Positions 58,222 to 64,000 of a stretch of DNA of 64,000 nt are shown one piece after another; the stretch's first letter is position 1, and the number at the start of each line of letters is the position of its first letter. The DNA lies in NCBI GenBank assembly GCA_032059445.1, contig DAMCAP010000011.1, forward strand, positions 22,609 to 86,608, given 5' to 3'. The DNA is from DAMCAP01 sp032059445 (GTDB lineage Bacteria; Bacillota; Clostridia; Oscillospirales; Ruminococcaceae). A program made the translations under genes and the position numbers. The notes beneath the pieces were generated by a model. It did not search any database. It was not told the DNA's origin and saw only the letters and a list, made by a program, of their open reading frames with translations.

Positions 58222-59136
58222 TTGGTAAAACTATCAAAGGAAAAAACCGCGAACATTTTACTCCTTCTGACCACTGTCATCTGGGGCGGTGGTTTTATCG
58301 TCACCAAGGTGGCGGTAGATGCAGGGTTTCCGCCTTCTTTTGTATTGGCGGCCAGATTTCTGCTGGGAGTGGCTTTTATGCTGGCAGTTTTTTGGCGGGA
58401 TGTGGTCAAAATCTCTTCAGAAGAGTTTAAGGTAGGCTGCGTCGCTGGAGGAATGCTGTTTTTGGCCTTTTTGGTGCAGACAATTGGCATCAAATATACC
58501 TCCCCCTCCAACAACGCCCTCATTACCTCCTCCAATGTGGTGATGGTGCCTTTTATTACTTGGGCACTCATGGGCAAGCGCCCACCGATTAAGACCATCT
58601 TGCTGTCTTTTGTGTGCTTTATAGGGATGTGCATCCTCTCTTATAGCCCCGATGTAGGGCTTAGCTTCAACAAAGGCGACCTTCTGACCCTGCTGTGTGC
58701 CTTTTGCTATGCTTGTCATATCAGTTTCTTAGGCTTTTCCGCAGGTAGGATCGAAAATGTAGCCGCACTAAATTTCATGCAGCTGTTGGTTGCAGCCGTG
58801 ATCTCAGGGGTGTACTTCTTAGCCTTTGAATTTGTACCCATCACCCTCCCCCAGCTTTATGAAGGCGCGATTGGGCTGACGTTCCTTGGGGTATTTAGCA
58901 CCGGGCTGTGTTTCTTTATGCAGAGCTATGCCCAAAAGATCTTACCCCCTGTGCGTATCGCTATTATGCTCAGCCTAGAGGGGATGTTTGGCAGTATATT
59001 GTCGGTGATAATGGGGTATGATGCCTTAACTGTGCATCTTGTGCTGGGCGCGGTTATCATACTATCTTCGCTGATTGCTCTCGAAACTGATTTGATCGCC
59101 TTAATAAACCGCAGCAAAAAAGACTCCGTACAATAA
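58222..59136 (+). CDS. EamA/DMT family transporter
   Basis: A 304-residue permease with ten predicted helices in two EamA repeats. It begins ILLLLTTVIWGGGFIVTKVAVDAGFPPSFVLAARFLLG, a strong EamA start, and includes TSPSNNALITSSNVVMVPF and GAVIILSSLIALE. Substrate is unknown; relatives export amino acids or metabolites. It starts with TTG after GGAGGTGCATT. It closes the plus-strand run before the asparaginase. Confidence 0.9.
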   Translation: MVKLSKEKTANILLLLTTVIWGGGFIVTKVAVDAGFPPSFVLAARFLLGVAFMLAVFWRDVVKISSEEFKVGCVAGGMLFLAFLVQTIGIKYTSPSNNALITSSNVVMVPFITWALMGKRPPIKTILLSFVCFIGMCILSYSPDVGLSFNKGDLLTLLCAFCYACHISFLGFSAGRIENVAALNFMQLLVAAVISGVYFLAFEFVPITLPQLYEGAIGLTFLGVFSTGLCFFMQSYAQKILPPVRIAIMLSLEGMFGSILSVIMGYDALTVHLVLGAVIILSSLIALETDLIALINRSKKDSVQ

Positions 59137-59147
59137 ACATAAAACAA

Positions 59148-59184
59148 AAAGGGCGCAGTCATTCGTGACAGCGCCCTTTGGTTT
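59148..59184. terminator. Bidirectional terminator
   Basis: AAAGGGCGC (59148-59156) pairs with GCGCCCTTT (59171-59179) around an inner GTCA-ttcg-TGAC hairpin, with A-rich and T-rich tails. Confidence 0.93.
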
Positions 59185-59186
59185 TG

Positions 59187-60227
59187 CTAGATAGAAGATT
59201 GCTCGGAAGTAAGATGAAAGTCACATAGCTTTTGGCCTACGATCAGCCCTGCATCGTTTCTCACAGAGGGATCGATGATGCCCTTCAGGCTTTGATACAG
59301 CGCAGCATTGTCATATCCGAGCTCCCGCAATAGGTGATTGACGACCATAGGCAGGCAATCGAGGTTGCCATCCTCTGTTTTGAGGGCGATACCCAGCTTT
59401 TCTTTTTTTAGACCGATGCAGTAGACTCCACCTGCCCCCAGCTTACCCACCAGATTAGGGTCGCTATTGATGATTTCGCATAGGGTATTGTAGCCACGCA
59501 CCACATAGGGCGCATGATGATAGGCTTCAGTCATGATGCGGGCAGCTTCTGCGATGGTGTTGTCGTGGAGCAACTCGGGGCGGGCAAGCCGCAGGTAGGA
59601 GAGGGCCATGTGATAAAGAGGTACACGAAAGATGGGTACACCACAGCCATCTACCGCTATGCCGATATCGGCAGGGGGCAGATCACAAAAACAGGAGAGA
59701 TAGCGCAGCGACTCCTGCCCCATTGCGCTCTCAACCTTAAAGTAGCTTCCGGGCGGGTCACCAAGCTCTCGTGAGGTGGCAAGCATCCCTAAGTGCTTGC
59801 CTGAGCAGTTGTGATAGATCCTGCGCTTAGGTGATTTCTGTGAAGCAAGGCGCTTCATTTCAGAGCGGGAATGAGGATAAACCGCCCCCATGATCATGTC
59901 TTCTTCGGTGAAGCCGGTTTTGGCCATCATCGACTGGGCAAGAGCTACATGTACAGGCTCACCCAGATGGGAGGCACCCATCATAGCGATTTCTTCGGGG
60001 GTAAAGTGATACTTTTGATGCAAGGCTAGCCCTACGAAGGGCAGGGTCTGTATCGGCTTGGCGGCAGAGCGGTAAAAGGCCTGCTGATAAGGATCACCAA
60101 GGTATGCAGCAAGTCCGTTTTCGCCTACAACAGCGATGTTCCCTCGGATCACGATATCTTCATAGTCACCTCGCAGCTCTCGCATCAGGACGGGTGAGCA
60201 GGTAAAGCCCTGCTTGTGATCATACAT
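59187..60227 (-). CDS. L-asparaginase, Rhizobium etli type II (class 3)
   Basis: A 346-residue enzyme of the R. etli asparaginase II family (PF06089), which makes aspartate and ammonia from asparagine. The dyad Ser/Lys lies in FYRSAAKPIQTLP, and the zinc site Cys and Lys in HNCSGKHLGML with a second Cys in VDGCGVPIF, which together define this class. The start at 60227 follows AAAGGAGGTCATCCT; longer forms start inside the repeat region and lack sites. It complements the amino-acid uptake and oxidation genes elsewhere in the window. Confidence 0.9.
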   Translation of the reverse strand: MYDHKQGFTCSPVLMRELRGDYEDIVIRGNIAVVGENGLAAYLGDPYQQAFYRSAAKPIQTLPFVGLALHQKYHFTPEEIAMMGASHLGEPVHVALAQSMMAKTGFTEEDMIMGAVYPHSRSEMKRLASQKSPKRRIYHNCSGKHLGMLATSRELGDPPGSYFKVESAMGQESLRYLSCFCDLPPADIGIAVDGCGVPIFRVPLYHMALSYLRLARPELLHDNTIAEAARIMTEAYHHAPYVVRGYNTLCEIINSDPNLVGKLGAGGVYCIGLKKEKLGIALKTEDGNLDCLPMVVNHLLRELGYDNAALYQSLKGIIDPSVRNDAGLIVGQKLCDFHLTSEQSSI

Positions 60228-60329
60228 AGGATGACCTCCTTTATGGTAATTCCCAGCATACCTCCAATGTGTTGCGGGGCAAGCCTGGCGCATATTCAAA
60301 GATGTTTTAGGATATTTCTTTCCCCACTT

Positions 60330-60665
60330 ATGCCGTGGGGGCACTCCATTTTTGATAGACGTCAAAAATGGAGGAAAAAACGTCTAAGGTCTACGCCCTT
60401 AACCCGCGGACAAATCTTGCCGGATTGCACTTGACTTTGTCAAGCGACAACCGTTGCAAGCTATTGTCCTGATAAAGTGTCTGTGACACAAGAAAATGCC
60501 TAACGGCATGGGTAACGACGCTTCTTATGCCCGCAGGCATATAAAATGCGCCACGGGTTCTCTATAATAGCAAGCCCTTAGGGCGGTTAACACAAACAGC
60601 CCGCAGGCTGTACAGCGTAATCCGTCAAGGCTTTGCCATTGGGTGACAAGGGGGGACCCCTGACC
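60330..60665. repeat. Non-coding structured repeat, copy A
   Basis: A roughly 330 bp region dense in short GC-rich hairpins: ATGCCTAACGGCAT (60495-60508), ATGCCCGCAGGCAT (60527-60540), GCCCTTAGGGC (60574-60584) and AGCCCGCAGGCT (60598-60609). Its body from about 60395 to 60660 matches, in reverse complement, the body of copy B at 63725-64000; the best block is 60477-60512 against 63886-63922, 35 of 36 bases. Each end holds a GGATTxCxCT segment in opposite orientation, so the element is also partly an inverted repeat of itself. No ORF or transposase is present. Confidence 0.75.
60344..60385 (+). ncRNA. Pseudoknot-forming hairpin of repeat copy A
   Basis: Stem 1 is 12 bp: CTCCATTTTTGA (60344-60355) with TCAAAAATGGAG (60362-60373). 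The loop TAGACG (60356-60361) exposes AGACG, which pairs with CGTCT at 60381-60385 after a GAAAAAA linker. This is an H-type pseudoknot layout (12-bp stem 1, 5-bp stem 2, 7-nt crossing loop). Copy B shows the same layout with compensating changes. Confidence 0.6.
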
Positions 60666-60875
60666 TGTGGGGTATAAGCGTCTTGCAGTAACAGGTAGGT
60701 GGTTTCGCAATGGAATGAAGCAGCTGTCCATATTTACGTTTATTATACCATAAGTGGGTCTTACGGTATAACTGCTCAGGGCGGAAAATCTATACTATAA
60801 CAATACTACTATAAGTTATTATACCATAAGGGCATACAGCAATAAACAATGTCTTATAATAACTACAGATAAAAC

Positions 60876-60904
60876 AAGACCCGCAGTAATCCTGCGGGTC
60901 TTTT
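60876..60904. terminator. Terminator of purine permease gene
   Basis: AAGACCCGCAG-taatc-CTGCGGGTCTT with T/A tails, 21 bp past the permease stop on the minus strand. Confidence 0.92.
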
Positions 60905-60924
60905 GTATAATAGGTATATTGGTA

Positions 60925-62322
60925 TTAGACCATAAGAGCGTATCTGATCGCAAAGAGGATGCCAAGGATTACGATAGTAGGGTTGATATCCTTAAACTTA
61001 CCGGTCAGTACCTTTAGAGCTACGTAGAACATGATACCAAAAGCGATACCATTACCAATGGAGTAGGTTAGAGGCATCAGTGAAATGGTCAGGAAGGCAG
61101 GAACTGCTTCGGTGATATCAGAGAAGTCGATACGAAGTACAGAGCCCATCATCAGCACACCTACGTAGATCAGCGCAGGAGCGGTAGCAGCACTAGGAAT
61201 CAGCGCAATGAAAGGTGCTAGCAGGATAGCAGGCAGGAAGAGAAGAGCGGTAACTACAGAGGTAAGACCAGTTCTACCGCCTTCGGAGATACCGGAGCCC
61301 GACTCAACAAAGGTAGTAACAGTGGAAGTACCCAGCATAGAGCCAGCGACAGTTGCGATCGCATCGCTCATCAGAGCCTGCTTCATATTCTTTACGTTGC
61401 CGTCTTTATCAAGCATACCTGCGGAGGTAGCGGTGCCGATTAAGGTACCGATGGTATCCATCATATCGATCAAAGAGAGGGAGAGGACTACTAGGAAGAT
61501 CTGACCGATTACCTGGAAGATATTTTTGCCACCAAATAGGCTGGAAAGACCCTGTGCAAAGCTGCCGATAGAGATTTCGGTAAAATCCTTAAATACGGGA
61601 GCTAGATCTACAGTAAAATTAGCAGGCATGGTAGTGACACCCAGAGGCACACCCACCACTGTAGCTGCGACGATACCGATGAGGATGGATCCCTTTATGC
61701 GCTTAGCGGAGCATACAGCAATTACTACCAAGCCTATCAGAGCTACGATAGCGTTGCGAGTAGCAGGCTGTGCTAGGTCAGATAGATTGGTGAGGCTTAC
61801 CAGTATAGCATCGTTGTTGACGACGATGTTGGAGTTTTGCATACCGATAAAGGCTATAAACAAACCGATACCGCCAGAGATCGCTACCTTCAGGTTGTCA
61901 GGGATTGCCTTTACGACCATCTCTCTGAGGCCGAAGATGGAGATTGCGATAAAGACCATACCGGAGATAAATACAATACCCAGTGCTTCTGCATAACTAT
62001 AGCCCATAGTGAGCATAACAGTATAGGCAAAGGTAGCGTTTAGACCCATGCCGGGAGCAAGTGCAAAGGGGAGATTAGCCATCAGAGCCATCAGCATGGT
62101 ACCTAAGAAAGAAGCAAGACAGGTAGCTACAAAAACTCCGTTAGAGATCTGTGTGCCCAGAGCATCCTGCCCCAAGATAAATGCGGGTGCAGACAGGGTG
62201 GAAGGGTTTACCAGCAGGATATACGACATGGTTAGGAATGTAGTGATACCTGCTATCACCTCGGTACGGACATTGGTTTTGTTTTGTGCTAGCTTAAAGT
62301 GCTTTTCGAGAAATTGTGCCAT
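60925..62322 (-). CDS. AzgA-type purine permease (NCS2 family)
   Basis: A 465-residue membrane permease with 12-14 helices, of the AzgA/PbuG branch that imports guanine, hypoxanthine or adenine with protons. Hallmarks are EVIAGITTFLTMSYILLVNPSTLS, ALAPGMGLNATFAYTV, GLREMVVKAIPDNLKVAISGGIGLFIAFIGMQN and VTTFVESGSGISEGGRTGL. The ATG at 62322 follows AAAAGGAGATTAAT; the upstream in-frame ATG at 62343 lacks a site. No purine riboswitch was recognised in the 236 bp upstream. Confidence 0.93.
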   Translation of the reverse strand: MAQFLEKHFKLAQNKTNVRTEVIAGITTFLTMSYILLVNPSTLSAPAFILGQDALGTQISNGVFVATCLASFLGTMLMALMANLPFALAPGMGLNATFAYTVMLTMGYSYAEALGIVFISGMVFIAISIFGLREMVVKAIPDNLKVAISGGIGLFIAFIGMQNSNIVVNNDAILVSLTNLSDLAQPATRNAIVALIGLVVIAVCSAKRIKGSILIGIVAATVVGVPLGVTTMPANFTVDLAPVFKDFTEISIGSFAQGLSSLFGGKNIFQVIGQIFLVVLSLSLIDMMDTIGTLIGTATSAGMLDKDGNVKNMKQALMSDAIATVAGSMLGTSTVTTFVESGSGISEGGRTGLTSVVTALLFLPAILLAPFIALIPSAATAPALIYVGVLMMGSVLRIDFSDITEAVPAFLTISLMPLTYSIGNGIAFGIMFYVALKVLTGKFKDINPTIVILGILFAIRYALMV

Positions 62323-62365
62323 ATTAATCTCCTTTTCACTCATGTAACGTTCGACTTATAGGGTA

Positions 62366-62409
62366 ATTATATGCTATGAACCATGTAAAATCAACAAAAT
62401 GTACATTTT
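62366..62409 (-). promoter_or_regulatory. Promoter and palindrome upstream of purine permease
   Basis: On the minus strand TTGATT (62394-62389), 17-bp spacer, TATAAT (62371-62366). A perfect 14-bp palindrome AAAATGTACATTTT (62396-62409) abuts the -35 box and may be an operator. Confidence 0.6.
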
Positions 62410-62558
62410 AACGATACAATTTGTATATCTGCCTAAAACACTGAAATTCGATTCTAGATTTATCAATAACTTATACATAGTTAAGTAACGTTTTATCAGT
62501 AGAATCTCTTTAAATATTGGTTTACAATATTTATATCAATCGAAATGGGGTGATTTAA

Positions 62559-63497
62559 TTGGATAACTATACCTATCTTTCTTCAAATAAAAGCACGAAG
62601 ATCGAATACACAATCTGGGAGCCTGCCTGTGAGCCTAAGGGGATTGTGCAGATCGTGCATGGTATGAGTGAGCATTTAGGACGATATAACCGATTTGCCG
62701 AGTATCTGGTAGCAAATGGCTACGCAGTATGTGCCAATAACCATTTGGGGCATGGCGGCTCATTGATCAATGATACAAAAGGCTATTTTGGCGAAGAGGG
62801 CTCCTACCGCCATTTGATCGAGGATACCAAGCTATTGACTATGTTGATCAAGGAACGCCACCCCGATAAAAGGCTATTTATCTTGGGCCACAGCATGGGT
62901 TCATTTATAGTGCGCCTTTATATCACTCGGTATGGTCACCTTGTAGACGGGGTGATCTTGAGCGGCACAAGCGGGCCAAACCCCGAAGCGGAGTACGGAG
63001 CCTATTATTATGCCAAAACCCTAAGGAAGCTTAAGGGCTCCGATTATGTGAGCAAGAAGCTGGATAATATGGTGATCGGCAGCTTTAGTAAACGAAACGA
63101 AAACGATAAAAACAGCAGTGAATGGCTCTCAACCGATGAGGAAAGGGTCAATGCCTACACCCGTGACCCGCTTTGCGGTTTCCCATTTACAGTAGGTGGA
63201 TACTGTGAGATGTTTACGATGATGCGGCTGGTCTCCCACAGAGGGTGGGCGGATCTGATTACGAGGCAACTGCCGATCTTACTGGTATCGGGGGATCAAG
63301 ACCCTGTGGGGCAGTATGGCGCAGGGGTAATCACAGTGCGCGACAGGCTGGTGGAAGCTGGCCAGCGGGATGTGTGGTTAAACCTCTATCACAATGGGCG
63401 TCATGAAATGCTAAACGAAAAAAACAGCCAACAGGTTTACGATGACATCCTCTACTGGCTGACAAACCATAATCCGCAGACTCATATTGATATATAG
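62559..63497 (+). CDS. Alpha/beta hydrolase, lysophospholipase/monoglyceride lipase-like
   Basis: A 312-residue serine hydrolase: oxyanion region QIVHGMSEHLGRY, nucleophile in LGHSMGSFI near residue 111, and later GDQDPVGQYG (Asp) and HNGRHEMLNE (His) complete the triad. It resembles monoacylglycerol lipases and lysophospholipases. It starts with TTG after GGGGTGATTTAA. No signal peptide is visible. A 36-bp palindromic terminator follows. Confidence 0.9.
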   Translation: MDNYTYLSSNKSTKIEYTIWEPACEPKGIVQIVHGMSEHLGRYNRFAEYLVANGYAVCANNHLGHGGSLINDTKGYFGEEGSYRHLIEDTKLLTMLIKERHPDKRLFILGHSMGSFIVRLYITRYGHLVDGVILSGTSGPNPEAEYGAYYYAKTLRKLKGSDYVSKKLDNMVIGSFSKRNENDKNSSEWLSTDEERVNAYTRDPLCGFPFTVGGYCEMFTMMRLVSHRGWADLITRQLPILLVSGDQDPVGQYGAGVITVRDRLVEAGQRDVWLNLYHNGRHEMLNEKNSQQVYDDILYWLTNHNPQTHIDI

Positions 63498-63688
63498 CAA
63501 GCTTTGATAAAGCTGTCTTGGAGTAATAAGCGCATGCGCTTATTACTCCAAGTTGTTTTGTATCCGTCTTACAGGCCTTGTAAGAGCTAGCGGGGATCGG
63601 CGCAGGTGCGGAGGGTGCACTGGCGACCATTATAATCGAAGTGCAAAGTACTCCCTAATTCCTTCGAAGCGCTCATGCCGCGCAGGCA
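63498..63688. terminator. 36-bp perfect palindrome (terminator) and left flank of repeat copy B
   Basis: CTTGGAGTAATAAGCGCA and its exact reverse complement meet at 63517-63552, an unbroken 36-bp palindrome followed by TTGTTTT, 19 bp past the hydrolase stop. It is an intrinsic terminator of unusual length. The rest (63553-63688) leads into repeat copy B. Confidence 0.85.
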
Positions 63689-64000
63689 CCCTATTTTTGT
63701 TAAGCGACAAAAATAGGGGAAAAAGCGCTCCAAGGGGGACGCCCCCCTTGTCACCCCCAACGGGCAAAGCCTTGGCGGATTGCACTGCGCAGCAAAAGCT
63801 GCTTGTGACAACCGTCCCAAGGGCTTGCCCTTATAGAGTGCCTACGGCGTATTATAATTGCCTGAGGGCATAGAAACACCGTATCCCCATGCCGTTAGGC
63901 ATTTTGTTGTGTCACAGACACCTCATAAGGGCACTCGCTTGCAACGCTTGTCACAAGCGAAGCGCAGTGCAATGCGGCATGCGGTGCCCGTGGGTTAAGG
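63664..64000. repeat. Non-coding structured repeat, copy B (runs past window end)
   Basis: From about 63664 the sequence mirrors copy A: left-end ATGCCGCGCAGGCA, the pseudoknot hairpin, the GGATTGCACTGCGC segment, mini-hairpins (AAGGGC-tt-GCCCTT near 63819, TGCC-tgag-GGCA near 63859, ATGCC-gtta-GGCAT near 63889) and a right-end CCGTGGGTTAAGG. The body is inverted relative to copy A. The window ends inside the element, so its right boundary is unseen. Confidence 0.75.
63689..63729 (+). ncRNA. Pseudoknot-forming hairpin of repeat copy B
   Basis: Stem 1 is CCCTATTTTTGT (63689-63700) with ACAAAAATAGGG (63707-63718), 12 bp. The loop TAAGCG (63701-63706) offers AGCG to pair with CGCT (63726-63729) after a GAAAAAG linker. 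Compared with copy A, three stem-1 pairs and two stem-2 pairs differ on both strands while staying paired. Confidence 0.6.

Larger units (their letters stand above)
60228..60924. other. Long non-coding region containing repeat copy A
   Basis: This 697 bp gap holds no supported gene. Most of it (about 60330-60665) is the non-coding repeat described separately; the left edge (60228-60330) has the ribosome site region of the asparaginase, and the right end (60731-60924) is AT-rich with the permease terminator. Confidence 0.6.

Noticed and set aside
62323..62558. Purine riboswitch upstream of the NCS2 permease
   Set aside because: The conserved TATA-purine aptamer core was searched for by eye on the minus strand and not found; only a promoter and a palindrome are seen.

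Overview
This 64 kb window reads like the chromosome of an anaerobic, low-to-mid GC Bacillota of the class Clostridia, probably a gut Oscillospirales-type organism. The lineage is inferred from content: a nine-gene V-type ATP synthase operon, a sodium-pumping biotin decarboxylase, a ferredoxin-linked 2-oxoacid oxidoreductase, strong GGAGG ribosome sites, and small families such as PPC/DUF296, C_GCAxxG_C_C, TM2 and DUF3006. No rRNA, tRNA, CRISPR array, phage or transposase gene was seen. Two runs of exactly ten N (6879-6888, 37934-37943) mark joins in a draft assembly.

Layout. 0-5 kb: a minus-strand unit (regulator, class I amidotransferase hydrolase, PPC-domain protein, Nudix hydrolase) facing a paralogous plus-strand regulator across a 423 bp gap, then trmB. 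5-8 kb: nitrilase/omega-amidase-like enzyme, YcxB-like membrane protein and an odd kinase-fold protein. 8-17 kb: V-type ATPase operon (minus), order small coiled-coil stalk subunit-C-I-K-F-E-A-B-D. 17.4-22.7 kb: polar amino-acid ABC transporter with two paralogous binding lipoproteins, one permease and one ATPase, followed by an AbgB-like M20 amidohydrolase. 23-24 kb: two small membrane proteins. 24-34.3 kb (minus): a catabolic block transcribed as ferredoxin/2-oxoacid oxidoreductase (KorDABC), split methylmalonyl-CoA mutase, MeaB, epimerase, and a four-subunit sodium-pumping methylmalonyl-CoA decarboxylase. 35-37 kb: malic enzyme, MmcQ/YjbR protein, and a small lipoprotein that copies the decarboxylase beta-subunit signature. 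37-39.4 kb: PadR regulator, membrane protein and DUF4097 protein, behind a long leader. 39.4-60 kb: housekeeping and envelope genes (SppA, patatin, two-component system, DUF2680 protein, MerR, cyclophilin, YbaK, HD protein, RmuC, Rrf2, CcdA, sortase, nucleotidase, EamA transporter, asparaginase). 60-64 kb: AzgA-type purine permease and a lysophospholipase-like hydrolase, flanked by two inverted copies of a non-coding repeat.

How it fits together. Amino-acid uptake, amidohydrolases, 2-oxoacid:ferredoxin oxidoreductase, the methylmalonyl-CoA branch and the decarboxylase together suggest amino/organic-acid fermentation through succinyl-CoA to propionyl-CoA, storing energy as a sodium gradient that a V-type ATPase could use. 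This is inference from gene content.

Most unusual. The repeats at 60.3 and 63.7 kb each carry a 12-bp hairpin whose loop can pair with a downstream strand (an H-type pseudoknot). Five base pairs differ between the copies by paired, compensating substitutions, and a degenerate third copy may lie near 2.9 kb. Other leads are the OadB-motif mini-lipoprotein, a 340-nt leader before padR, an HD-hydrolase gene with no canonical start codon, and a sortase built as a lipoprotein.
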